Assembly: GCA_002914845.1 (NCBI GenBank)
Contig: JXTC01000492.1
Span: 148,772 to 212,771 of the forward strand
Reading direction: 5' to 3'
Source of the DNA: Trema orientale
Lineage: Eukaryota; Streptophyta; Magnoliopsida; Rosales; Cannabaceae
DNA length: 64,000 nt
The notes under the pieces are model-generated. The model did no database searches and was not told the DNA's origin. It saw only the letters and a program-made list of their open reading frames with translations. Below, piece after piece: positions 1 through 9,395 of this stretch (positions within the stretch are counted from its first letter, which is position 1; every line of letters begins with the position of its first letter). Both the position numbers and the translations under genes were made by a program.

Positions 1-1297
1 CCCTAAATTTCTATTTGTCCGGCTTTAAATCATTCTTAGCTTACTCACCACGTTATTGGCCATTCTTATATACTCAAGTGTAGACCAAAATGGTGAAACC
101 TAGCTTAGAAGATGAAATCTAGTCATACTTTGACCTATCATCCCATATGGCCAATCTTATTATAATCTGGTAGAACCTAGCCCCATAACCAATCATTAAA
201 TATAAAAATAAGTCCATTAGACTCCAATTAATAATACAAACATAGCATCAACGCCTAATTAATAGAATGCACAAAAATAACATTTTGGAATTCAGTATAA
301 TGAATGCCACCTTGTGCGTACGTGGAACCAACATTTTGGAAAATACTAGAAATAAGTTCTACACATTAAATAAAAGCTATTTGACATATTAAACGCACTG
401 TGAATTTAGATCCGAAAAGCGTAAAAAAATACATTTTACCAAAAAAATACCATTTAACCAAATTATCAGCAAACATGATTATCATGCGTATGCACATTGT
501 ATTGTATTAACGAATTTCCTTTTACACACCAAGCTCTCTCTCTGAGGGTACTGAGCTTTTACACTACATGAGAATACTTCGACAAACGTTAGTACAATAA
601 TACATATCTGATGCAATAGAGTCCAATCTAAATGCAGCCAACAAAAGCCCAAGTCCAATGATGTCCAATGTCATTTTTCTTGAAGATAAGCCAGCCCATT
701 TCGGTTTGATGGTCCAAGAAGTACTTAAGGCCCACAAATTTGTTTTTTAGCAGCCCACCACTTATTATCATGTTTCTACCAGCCATTTAGTTAATTAGAA
801 ATATTGTATCTAGTCCTAAAAATACTATAGTTATTTTTAGTAGTCAAACAGGTCAAAAAACGTGGTACAAGGTCTGTATTGATGTTTGTGTTGTTCTGGA
901 ACTTTAAATCAGACTATTCCTATTCTTGGAGGGTTATTCCAAGTATTAAGCAAGAGAATTCCGAAAACTAATCAGACTTTTGATCAATATTCAGTTTCCC
1001 AACTTTTACCTTTGTGGTTCTCTCTTTTAGTTTCTTATCTCTTGGGAGGATTCCTTTGAGTGGTGAGCTAAACCCCAATTCTTATCTTTAAGGTGGTGAA
1101 TTCTTATCCTTAAAGTGGTGAATTTTATTTTACTTTACCTTTTTATTCCTAGAACGGTATCAATATCGAAAGCATTTAACAATAAGGAATGAGCAATTTA
1201 ACATAAAATTGATACTAGTTACTTGATATGTCTATTATGCAATATGAACATTTTTTTATTGGCATATTATGCATGTCAGAATCTTGGGCATTACAGG
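1..1297. other. A+T-rich intergenic sequence, no gene recognised
   Basis: I see no coding exon, RNA gene or repeat boundary here on either strand. The right limit is where recognisable gypsy RNase H coding sequence stops, at about 1298. The second LTR that the neighbouring gypsy element should have is not present in this stretch. Confidence 0.5.
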
Positions 1298-2761
1298 CTC
1301 TTTGCAAGAACATTGTATTCTAGCCCTTCCTTAATTTTCTCCATTAAGGTGCTATCAGGCCTACCTAGGGCGGCCAGCTCCGCCTTTCTACTTTGGGTGT
1401 CCGCCACCACATTGGGCTTCCTAGGCTTGTATTCAAACTTATAGTCGAATTTTGCCAAGAAGTTTTGCCACCGAGCTTGCTTAGGACTCAACTTCTTCTA
1501 AGTTTGGAAGTAGCTTATGGCTACGTTGTCGGTCATGATCGTGAAGTGAGTACCCAACAAGTAGTGCCGCCACACCCTTATGCAATTGATGATGGCAGTC
1601 ATCTCTTTTTCTTGCACCATGTAGTGTCTCTTGGTGTCATTGAGCTTGCGGCTTTCGTAAGTAATGGGATGCCCCTCTTGCATTAGTACACCACCAATAG
1701 CAAAGTCGGAGGCATCCATGTGAAGCTCATATGCCTTAGAGTGATCAAACAAGCTAGGAACTGGCTCCTCGCTCACCACCCTCTTCAAGTCTTCGAATGA
1801 AGCTTGACACTTGGGTGTCCACTCCCAAGATATGTTCTTCTTGAGCAGGTTAGTAAGTGGGCTGCTCTCCCTGAGTAGGACTTCATGAACCACCTATAGT
1901 AGTTCACAGGTCCGAGGAAGGATCTCAATTTTGGCACCTCAGCGGGAGGTTCCCATTCTTGGATGGCTTGCACCTTGGCCTCATCCATCATAAGCTTACC
2001 ATCCTTTTTCTTATGTACTAGGAATATCACTTCCTCTTGGGTGTACGAACACTTCTCTTTTTTGATGAATAACAGATTCTCCCTCAAGACCTCGAACACC
2101 TTCCTCAAATGTTCTAGGTGCTCTTCCATGGTCTTGCTATAGATAACTATATCATCAAAATAGACTACCATGAACTGATCGAGGTAAGGATGAAATAGCT
2201 TATTAATAAGAGCACAGAAATTAGCAGGTGCATTGGTAAGACCAAATAGCATGACTAAGAACTCATAGGCACCATACCTTGTCACGCACGTGGTCTTGGA
2301 CTCATCTCCTTTTGCTATGTGTACTTGGTAGTAACTCGAGTGCAGATCAAGCTTGGAGAAGTCCCAAGTTGATTGAACAAGTCGGCAATAGGTGGGATGG
2401 GATACTTGTTCTTCACCGTCACCTTATTAAGAGTCCGATAGTCAATACACATTCTTAGTGAGCCATCTTTCTTTTTCTGGAACAACACCGGGGCACCAAA
2501 AAGGGCTTTAGAGGGCCTGATGAAACCCATATCAAGCAACTCCTTAAGTTATTTCCGGAGTTCTGCCAATTCTGGAGGGGCCATTCGATAGGGACTCATC
2601 GCAGGTGGCCTCGTGCCTGGCTCAAACTCAATTTCGTGATCTACCTCCCTCCTAGGTGGAAGTTTCTTGGGCAAGGCGTCAGGCATCACATCTTGGAATT
2701 CATCCAAGATAGCTTGCAACCTCCGTGAGCAAGTTACCTTGAGGTTCTGACTCTTTATCAT
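1298..2761 (-). pseudogene. gypsy reverse transcriptase - RNase H remnant
   Basis: On the - strand the RT starts near 2761, where E-L-R-K lies in the standard linker. The pieces at 2539-2315 carry [16 protein letters not shown], and those at 2285-1785 carry the active-site Y-F-D-D at 2162-2151. The RNase H part (1893-1498) carries M-D-A-S-D-F-A-I-G and ends with A-D-T-Q-S-R-K-A-E-L. These are standard Ty3/gypsy blocks in the right order. Frameshifts near 2545, 2300 and 1850 and a stop at about 1495 break the frame. Coding similarity ends at about 1298, before integrase. Confidence 0.85.
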
Positions 2762-2765
2762 CGTG

Positions 2766-3200
2766 CTACTTGAGGATGGCTAAGTAACTCTCCTCCTCCC
2801 TTCTCAAGCCCTTCTTGAATTGAAGTGTAGAGAGTACTTTGTTTCCCGCTTTCGCGGACCGCTTTGTTGGTACCACACAAGTCTTTTCACTATCCATGAT
2901 GCACATAGAGTTGGCAAAAGAAACGGAGAATGCCCGTACTGCATCAAAGAATTCCAAACCAAGCACCACTGTAAAATCGTCCATTGGAACTAATGATAAG
3001 TCAAATTGGCCAGCCCATGCACCTAAACTAGCCTTGACACCATGAGCAACCCCATGGATGGAGCGTGCTATTGAGTTTACCGCCTTGAGAGAGCCTTCTC
3101 CATTGGTCACTGACAAGCCCAACTATCTAGCTTCCTCAATGGAGACAAAGTTGTGGGATGCGCTCGTGTCAACCAAGGCCTTGGTGGCCTTGTCATTGAT
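2766..3200 (-). pseudogene. gypsy aspartic protease remnant
   Basis: The segment after gag reads as a retropepsin-like domain. The catalytic region at 3170-3147 reads D-T-S-A-S-H-N-F, where the usual plant gypsy motif is D-[ST]-G-A-[ST]-H-N-F. The glycine is replaced by serine, a change explained by one G-to-A transition. A stop lies between this motif and the downstream part (3122-2766), which contains V-L-G-L-E-F, the usual second protease landmark. The enzyme would cleave the element polyprotein, but this copy is dead. Confidence 0.6.
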
Positions 3201-3362
3201 TATTACATCTACAAATAGTAGGCCCTTAGCTTGTGACTTAGAGGCCAATTACAAGGTATTGAGGAGTTGTAAGGAACCAACACAAGCACCACCATCTTCC
3301 TTATCACCTCCTTCTTGGCTTGGCTCGGAGGCAATTAAGGCATTGAGTGCTTTCTTCTTAGG

Positions 3363-4353
3363 ACACTCGCGTGCCCAATGTGGCCTATCACAAAGAAAGC
3401 AATTAACTCTTAGCTTAGAGAAGTCATGGTATTCTTTCTCCTTGCCCTTGTCCTTGTGCTTGTAGGAGAAAATATCTTTGTTCCATTTTTCTCCCTTTGT
3501 TTGATCTCTCCCACTCTTTACTCCACCACTCTTCTTGTCCTTGGCCTTGGAGGGTCCTTATTTGTATAGTAATCAACAAGGCTCTCAGTTATAGCAATCG
3601 CATCGGCCAAGTTTTGGACACCACGGCGTTTAAGCTCTAACTTAACCCAATTCTGAAGGTCATCCATGAACAAGAGCAGGGCATCCTTGTCTGAAGTATC
3701 AGGGACCTCGAGCAAGAGTGTAGTAAACTCTTTCATGTAGTCTCTAACACTACCAGATTGCTTGAGGCGACGAAGATGGTCTCTTGCCTCTTTCTCCGTA
3801 TTCTCGGAGTAGAATTGCCTCTTAAGCTCTCTTTTGAAATCATCAAAGGTGGCTATAGTGCACATACCCCATTGCATCTCCCCGTGTCTCTGCCTCCACC
3901 ATAGTATGGCGGTATCAATTAGATACAAGGCAGCATTACAAATTTTACCGGCATCGTTCGTCACACCGGTTGCCTCGAGGTATTGCTCGAGTTCCTATAG
4001 GAAGTTCTCAACTTTCCAAGTATTTCGAGTACTATTGAAGGTCTTTCATTTTGCTCCTCGACCTTCCTTGCCTCAATGGTTGTGGTGGTGGTCACCCCCG
4101 TGGCCACTGCTCGCTTGCACAAAGTAAGATCACCACCCATCTCATCTACTCTAAGTAAAACATTAGTGAGTTCTCTTTGGAAGAGATCTCGTATCTTGGC
4201 AATCTCTGAATAAAGGGATTCGATCTCACGCCTTAAGTCGGCCTCTAGCTCACCAAGCGCATCTTTGATGCCACTATGGATCTCTGTATCTTTGGTCTCC
4301 AAACCGTCGCAGCGGCCATCTATATCATCTACTCGCTCGCCCAACATGCCCAT
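3363..4353 (-). pseudogene. gypsy gag remnant with zinc knuckle
   Basis: On the - strand a gag polyprotein remnant runs from about 4353 to the zinc knuckle. The N-terminal part (4353-3961) is helical and acidic/basic. The 3964-3518 stretch carries the retrotransposon gag core, with the pattern A-L-Y-L, W-W-R-Q-R, F-K-R-E-L-K-R-Q-F and R-L-K-Q-S-G-S-V-R-D-Y, which is typical of plant gypsy capsid. The nucleic-acid-binding knuckle lies at 3401-3363 as C-F-L-C-D-R-P-H-W-A-R-E-C, a Cx2Cx3Hx4C variant seen in plant gypsy elements. Frame changes near 3962 and 3518 break it into pieces. Its role would have been the structural protein of the virus-like particle. Confidence 0.75.
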
Positions 4354-4540
4354 GTTGGACTCTAGTCAGGTTACTCTAGTCTCCAAGCTAGCTACCATGT
4401 CCCTCGACTTGCCACAAGTTGAACCTTTCTTCCCTTCATCACGCCTACGTTCAGAAACACCAACTTCGACAGGATCGGGAGTTGCAGCCATAGTCTTTAT
4501 ATAGACAATGGAACCACCAAGATATAACGAGCAGCTAAAG

Positions 4541-4551
4541 CTCTGATACCA
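4541..4551 (-). other. Primer-binding site of the gypsy element
   Basis: The - strand reads TGGTATCAGAG directly after the LTR end. This is the common plant retrotransposon primer-binding site complementary to initiator tRNA-Met. It fixes both the orientation of the element and the inner end of the LTR. Confidence 0.85.
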
Positions 4552-4780
4552 TGCTGTCATGACTCTAGCCTCAAACTAGATAATCGTGCGGTACTTAGTA
4601 CAGTTCGTTGCACTAAGCCAACCAATTCACACAACCCACACTTAAGAAAAGGGACTTAGAGTAAGTTTTGAGACAAAGTGGCAAGATATGAGAGTTTGAG
4701 TGAATGAAAGCTTTATATTAATCTTAGAATGCTTATAACTCCCAAATGGGACGTGTGTACAAATGAACCCAAGGAGTCCT

Positions 4781-4787
4781 TTATATA
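4781..4787 (-). promoter_or_regulatory. TATA box in the gypsy LTR
   Basis: The - strand reads TATATAA inside GCCTATATAAAGG. It lies about 235 bp inside the LTR from the primer-binding site, a normal place for the U3/R boundary of a 667-bp LTR. Confidence 0.6.
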
Positions 4788-4956
4788 GGCAAAGCCTAAA
4801 CTAACCAATGGTTATGATCGTGCCAAGTGGCATGATCTTATAAGGGGTCTAGAATCTTTCCAAATAAAATAGTAATATCTACAAAGATATTTACATAGAG
4901 AAATCTTGAACAAGCTTGGCCTAGATCCTTCCAGGAGGTTCACCTACCATCTTAGC

Positions 4957-5095
4957 TCTTCTAAGTTATTCTAAGAGCTTCGAGGATCATCCCAAGCCAT
5001 CTAGACCAACCGGCCTTGCCTAGAGCCTTCTAGGACTTAGTAGCGCCTACTAGAGTATTCTAGCATGGCCAAGACCTCTCTTGATTATTCTAGAA
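4957..5095 (-). promoter_or_regulatory. Heat-shock-element-like repeats in gypsy LTR U3
   Basis: Positions 4958-4987 form six contiguous 5-bp units of TTC/GAA type with mismatches. A perfect TTCTAGAA lies at 5088-5095, and several TTCTAG or CTAGAA half-matches occur between. They sit upstream of the TATA box in the sense of the element. Heat-shock factors bind inverted nGAAn units; the assignment here rests on motif spacing alone. Confidence 0.4.
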
Positions 5096-5218
5096 GTGTC
5101 TACCACGTTCTAGGGTCTTCCCCCATCTTCTTAGGTGAGCAGTATATATATCGAGGATCTTAAGATCGTGGGGCTGCAATACTTGGATGTTTGGGAGCCA
5201 AATGAGCAGGGCGTAACA

Positions 5219-5881
5219 TTAAGCAAAGAATCACTATCCTACCTCTTTCACAAATTAATGTGTCTACCTTGAAAATTACCCTAACTCTCCCTCACATTGC
5301 ATCAGTGAAAAATTGTTCACATTGAATTTAACACTCGGATAATTTAAAAAAAAGATTAAAAAAAAAAAACAAATCGTTGTTCATAGCCCATGAATATTGC
5401 TGGGTTCATATCCATGATGTCTTCTTTATTATGGAGTTGCCATACTTGCAACTATTTTCATCCATTTTTTCACTGATTTTACCGTGAAATGGAGTTTGTT
5501 ATTTGGTTTAGCTTAATAAAATGATAGTTGTTCGGGATTGGACTTTGTTCTCTGATTAATTAGCAAGACATGTGATTAATCAAATCAAAACAGGATATTA
5601 GGGATAGATCACAGGATGCACACAAAAAGAGTCACCAGAATACGTTTTGCGTGTCAAAGTCTTGATGAGCGGTTGAAATAGAAAATGATACTTCCCACAA
5701 CGTCCATACCGCGTTGGTGATTGTAAAAATAACTCACTTTGTGTGCACAGGTGTAAGAATTATTACAACACTTCCCATATGTTAAACTCCTACCCCGATA
5801 GTAGTCGCAATAAGAAATGACACTTTCCACATAGCCCTCACATGATAGGCGGTTACAAGAATAACTTATTTATGATATATA

Positions 5882-5883
<2 letters not shown>
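5219..5883. other. Intergenic, no gene recognised
   Basis: A+T-rich sequence between the gypsy LTR and the TAA microsatellite. I see no coding segment or clear repeat ends. Confidence 0.4.
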
Positions 5884-5931
<48 letters not shown>

Positions 5932-5973
5932 GTAGTAGCAGTAGTATTAATAATAATAATAAGAATAATAATC
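5884..5973. repeat. (TAA)n microsatellite
   Basis: A nearly perfect trinucleotide TAA/AAT array, with a short AGTAGTAGCAGTAGT interruption near 5931-5945. Any open frame across it is an artefact of the repeat. Confidence 0.95.
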
Positions 5974-6139
5974 AAAGAATACAAAATCCTAAATTTGTGC
6001 CATAGGTCAACCATAAAGTTCAAGGAGACAATGGGCCTAGAACTAGATGTATGCAAGACGGGCTTTCAACAATCCTACTTACAAAAACAAAAAAGAAATA
6101 AAAAAATAAGGTGGGTCTGATTTCTTCTAATTCCCTTAT

Positions 6140-6345
6140 CACTTTTTTTAGGAAAATACCACTTTTAAAAAAGATTTAGAAAAATATCATTTTTAAAATA
6201 GTTACTAGTTACTAGTGTTTGAAAACTAGTTACCAATTGCCTGTTATAAATACTTTGGTTACTAGATACAAGTGCTCGAAAATTGGTTGCCAGTTATTAG
6301 TTATTGTTTTAGAAAATGATATTTTTCTAAAATATTTTTAAATTA
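6140..6345. repeat. Small fold-back element
   Basis: The sequence AGAAAAATATCATTTT at about 6177-6192 recurs inverted at about 6313-6330, followed on the inner side by similar TAGTTACTAG/ACTAATAACT stretches, so most of the segment can fold on itself. It abuts the broken end of the next LTR. It could be a MITE, but no target duplication is clear. Confidence 0.45.
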
Positions 6346-6356
6346 CCAATTCAAAG

Positions 6357-6646
6357 TAGTTTAGAAGTTTCTAGGAGCTTCTAGAATTATGAAGTGGCGT
6401 GTAGTTTGTGCTTGAGAGAAAAAGGCTCCAAACGACATATAGTTTGTGTCGAGCTACATGTAACTCGTGGTGAGCTACATGTCGTTTCTTCTTAAGCTAC
6501 ACGTACGTAGTCGATGGCAAACTACGTGTCGTTTTCCTTGAGCTTGGCTGAGTGACGTGTAGCAATGGACTTGGTCTATCATGTGCTTAATCGACACTAA
6601 TCCATACTTTAGAGTTAAATCCAAAAACTAGAAAAATCCGAAAATA
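6357..6646 (-). repeat. Broken LTR copy (probable 3' LTR)
   Basis: It is homologous to 9060-9395 along its length and ends in AAAATA, where the right copy ends AAAACA. The break at 6357 falls exactly at the edge of the heat-shock-element array. It is followed at 6647-6660 by a purine-rich tract on the - strand. Confidence 0.65.
6363..6387. promoter_or_regulatory. Five-unit heat-shock element, left LTR
   Basis: Five contiguous 5-bp units alternate GAA, TTC, GGA, TTC, GAA in perfect 5-bp register, with one mismatch in the centre unit. This is the classical binding array for heat-shock transcription factors. The same array is conserved in the other LTR at 9066-9090. Confidence 0.6.
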
Positions 6647-6660
6647 CTAAGTTCCCTGAG
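6647..6660 (-). other. Putative polypurine tract
   Basis: The - strand reads CTCAGGGAACTTAG immediately before the LTR. An equivalent CTCAGGGGACTTAA lies next to the LTR at 16570-16583, and a decayed version at 20345-20358. Conservation next to the LTR ends of three elements supports a role in plus-strand priming. Confidence 0.45.
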
Positions 6661-6689
6661 CTATAGTAGATGAGACTATTCACTAATAA

Positions 6690-6975
6690 GATCTCTTGTT
6701 GATCTCTTGTGAATCATGTCTTCCTCAAGAGTGTGCATTGAGCATATATATCTCTTCCCGATTCCTGTCATGGCTTCATATTTGAGTTCAAGCTTGTCAG
6801 GCATATATTCGAGGCATTTGTCTTTCCCTCGTTCTTATCCTTCGAGTAGTTTTTTGGATATCATGGTGGATCCACCATCACCACCTCCTCCTCCTACTTC
6901 ATTGTCTCCTCGGAGAGACTAAGTTAGCGTACATGATCTTCAAGCTCAAATGAATGCCTTGAGCGAATAGTTGAA
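6690..6975. repeat. Left arm of internal inverted repeat
   Basis: It shares GTGAATCA, GTCTTCCTCAAG, ATTGAGCATAT, CTCTTCCCGATTC, CTTTCCCTCGT, GATATCATGGTGG and GATCTTCAAGCTCAAATGAA with the reverse complement of 8395-8655. The arms are similar but diverged, and about 1.4 kb lies between them. Confidence 0.7.
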
Positions 6976-7342
6976 CGAAATATAATTGCGGTCTTGAGTC
7001 GAGTTGCACTACTATCTTCAAAGGATCCATGAGCTCTAGCAGCATGCTACGCATACCTTTGAACACGTCTCGGAAGTGCAGTCTTACGTTAAAAGGAAGA
7101 TCGTCATTTTAGAAGCCTACTTGAGGACAACCGAGGCTAAATTGATGGGGGCCTATCAAGAGATAGACCATTGGCACGAGCTCTATTGGGATCTCCGTAG
7201 CCGTGTTATCCCAGTGCCCGTGCTGACTTCTCAAATAGAGTTGCGAGCTTCAACTCATGATGTCCAAATCTCTGTGGATCAGCGAGGTCCTCGGAGGTAT
7301 CTGAACCAAAGGCATTACGATCCTCGAGCCTTTTGCAACTAA
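6716..7342 (+). pseudogene. Decayed ORF inside the non-autonomous element (antisense to the inferred orientation)
   Basis: One frame stays coherent for about 208 codons from an ATG at 6716 to TAA at 7340. It is broken only by stops at 6920 (TAA), 6968 (TAG), 6983 (TAA), 6995 (TGA) and 7037 (TAG). The N-terminal part is Ser-rich and leads into a proline run at about residues 57-62 (P-P-P-P-P). The later part is charged and helical, with heptad-like spacing suggesting a coiled coil. I recognise no family. If the element reads on the - strand, this is an antisense ORF near the 3' LTR, an arrangement described in Tat-lineage elements. Each stop is one C-to-T change from a Gln or Arg codon. Confidence 0.45.
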
Positions 7343-8394
7343 GTTGAGAGCCTTGTATGTAAAAGTAGAAAAGGTATCCTGCAAAAAGGAACTAAATGCC
7401 TTTCCCAAGTCTTTTATTCTCCCTATTAGATAAGTGAATAAAAGAAGTTTGCTTTAATATTTATTTAAAAGCCCAAGCACGCAAATAATATTGTATTTTA
7501 CATGTGCATGTAATGGATAATAAACCATTAGTATGCTTGGGTCCAAAGAAACAAGCAAACATTTGTAGGCATAAGAAAAATTCAAGCTCTTACATAAAAC
7601 AAATAGTAAGTAAAAAAATAAATTATAACTTGAGAACGACAATATAGAGTTAGTAATGAGCATGCAAGTCTAAAGTTTTATTGTCATATGAATTTGTAGC
7701 TTAGCCTGATACTAAGGAAGACATGTAACTAAATAGAATAATTAGCTCAATTATTTGCAAAATTAATGCCGAAGAAATTCTAATGAATTCCATGACATCT
7801 TTTTCCATAATCGTCCAGTAGTACCCAAAGGTGAGGAGTTATTCAAAAAGAGCCAGTCTCCCATGTGTCCATTAGAATCTTTGGCATGGACTTCTCAGAG
7901 AACATTTTCAATTTCATTGGATCCTAAAAATCTGAGGACCTTTCCTCGAAAATTGCGCTTGAACAAAGAGCCATCTTACACGAAGAACCTCTCGATTCTT
8001 CATTTGACTAAGATAGCTGGTATTGAATCATCTGGGAGCTAGCCAGAGCTGAGAAAATCTATGTCAAGCCCTCTCTAGTCTTGTATTTTAGTGAAGTTTT
8101 TTATTTCACAATTATTTCTCATAATGAAATTGGTCTGAGGCTTTTTAAACCTTCTCAAATCTTGCAACGCCATTGCTCGTGAATATTGTGCCATAGTTTC
8201 AAGCTTATTTTGCTTTAACTTGTTTATATGCATGAAAAATTACATTTGCATGCATGATCGAATCCTTAGATACCAATTTTATGCACGACTTTGCTTAGTC
8301 TTATCTTTGATATTTGCTTGCATCTAACACCACTTTAGGCTATGGTCATGTTGCATGAGTTCTCGTCATAATTTTTCAAGACCTAGAATATATC

Positions 8395-8655
8395 AACTAT
8401 TCACTTAAGGAGTTCATTTGAGCTTGAAGATCATATATGCGAACTTGGTCTCTTCGAGGAGACACTAAAGTAAAAGGATGAGGTGATGGTGCCAATCCCA
8501 CCATGATATCTAAAGAACTACTCAAGGATAAGGACGAGGGAAAGACGAATCCCTCAAAGATATAGCTGATAGTCCTGAACTCTAACCCGAAGTCATGACA
8601 AGAATCGGGAAGAGATAGATATGCTCAATGCTTGAGGAAGACGTGATTCACAATG
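8395..8655. repeat. Right arm of internal inverted repeat
   Basis: The reverse complement of this segment matches 6690-6975 in order, from the leader-like GTGAATCACG through the Ser/Pro-rich coding start to AAGCTCAAATGAA. The arms face each other within the element, so a full transcript could fold back. Confidence 0.7.
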
Positions 8656-8833
8656 GAACATCCCTCTTTCATACCTCTATTGTACCCTTGTGGCCCACGG
8701 ACTTATGACTTTTATACACAGGCGTCTGTTACTCATTCGTATTGTTATCTCTCTGGGTCCATACCCTTTGAGTTTTTCATTCGTGTTCTCAAAGTTTTGA
8801 ACCTTGGAACTCCACTTTAAGGAGTTCCTAAGT

Positions 8834-8846
8834 GTAGCCCTGGTAC
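8834..8846 (-). other. Putative degenerate primer-binding site
   Basis: The - strand reads TGGTACCAGGGCT. It differs at few positions from the plant consensus TGGTATCAGAGC and is followed by TACACTTAGG. The LTR end before it is not a clean CA, so this stays tentative. Confidence 0.35.
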
Positions 8847-8849
8847 CAA

Positions 8850-9395
8850 TTACTTCTAAACGGAGGTCCTTGGATCTCCATTTATAGGCAAAGGACATCC
8901 CTATTTGCTTAGGCTAGAAGAAAATACCTGATTGATTATGGTTTTTACTTAGATCACAAGAGTTGAGCTTTCTTAGCTCCTAAGACCTTGTATATATACT
9001 TAGTGCTTAAGTTCTTTGGCTTAATGCCTAAGGATTTGACTTGGTGGCACCTTGTATGACTTGGTAGAAGTTTCTAAGAGCTTCTAGAAGTGTGAAGTGG
9101 CATATAGTTTGTGCTTGAGAGAAGAGGACTCCAAACAACATGTAGTTTGTGCTGATCTACGTATAGTTCATGGTGAGCTATATGTAGTTTCTTCTTAAGC
9201 TGCATGTAGTTGATGGCGAACTATATGTCATTTTCCTTGAGCTTGGCCGCGTGACATGTAGCATAGGACTTGGCCTATATTCGAATAAAGTCTTGTCATG
9301 TGTCTTGAATATTAGCCACGTCATGGTAAAAATTATGTCCGATAAAGCTCCATTAATTCAAGGTTAATTCCAAAAATTAGAAAAACCCCAAAACA
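8850..9395 (-). repeat. Full-length LTR copy (probable 5' LTR)
   Basis: The outer end at 9395 reads TGTTTTGGGG on the - strand, the same start as the LTR family at 14885-19392 and 45354-46939. It contains the HSE array (9066-9090) and, about 70-90 bp further in on the - strand, a TATATATAC box (8990-8998). That spacing is plausible for a heat-regulated U3 promoter. The inner end near 8850 is set only by the putative primer site. Confidence 0.55.
9066..9090. promoter_or_regulatory. Five-unit heat-shock element, right LTR
   Basis: Five contiguous 5-bp units (GAA, TTC, AGA, TTC, GAA) repeat the array seen at 6363-6387. Only the central unit differs from the alternating pattern. It lies upstream of the TATA-like box at 8990-8998 if the element reads on the - strand. 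Confidence 0.6.

Larger units (their letters stand above)
1298..5218 (-). mobile_element. Truncated Ty3/gypsy LTR retrotransposon (LTR-gag-PR-RT-RNase H, no integrase)
   Basis: Read on the - strand, the order is LTR (5218 to 4552), primer-binding site (4551 to 4541), gag, a CCHC-like zinc knuckle, aspartic protease, reverse transcriptase and RNase H. That is the Ty3/gypsy order as far as it goes. Coding similarity stops at about 1298, just after the RNase H/linker segment around L-A-K-S-L. Integrase, polypurine tract and 3' LTR are all absent, so about half the element has been lost. The reading frame is broken by several frameshifts and stops, and the element is dead. A TTAAG sequence follows the LTR at 5219, but its partner is gone, so no target duplication can be shown. 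Confidence 0.85.
4552..5218 (-). repeat. 5' LTR of the truncated gypsy element
   Basis: On the - strand this 667-bp segment starts TGTTACGCCC and ends in GACAGCA, so it has TG...CA ends, and it is followed at once by a tRNA-type primer-binding site. It contains a TATA box and several alternating TTC/GAA motifs resembling heat-shock elements. No partner LTR is in the window. Confidence 0.8.
6357..9395 (-). mobile_element. Non-autonomous LTR retrotransposon with heat-shock elements and an internal inverted repeat
   Basis: Two direct copies of one LTR flank about 2.2 kb without gag-pol: a 290-bp piece at 6357-6646 and a fuller copy at about 8850-9395. They share the HSE array, the middle section (CTTGAGAGA...CCAAAC, TTCTTCTTAAGCT, TTTTCCTTGAGCTTGGC) and the end. 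The - orientation is inferred from a purine tract, CTCAGGGAACTTAG, next to the left LTR (a polypurine tract), and from a primer-site-like TGGTACCAGGGCT (8846-8834) next to the right LTR. The interior holds an inverted pair, about 6690-6975 versus 8655-8395. I saw no target duplication, and the left LTR is broken at 6357. The orientation is the least certain part of this call. Confidence 0.65.

Noticed and set aside
5842-6120. Open frames of 92 and 67 codons over the TAA tract
   Set aside because: Poly-Ile/Asn runs come from the trinucleotide repeat; there is no protein signal outside it.
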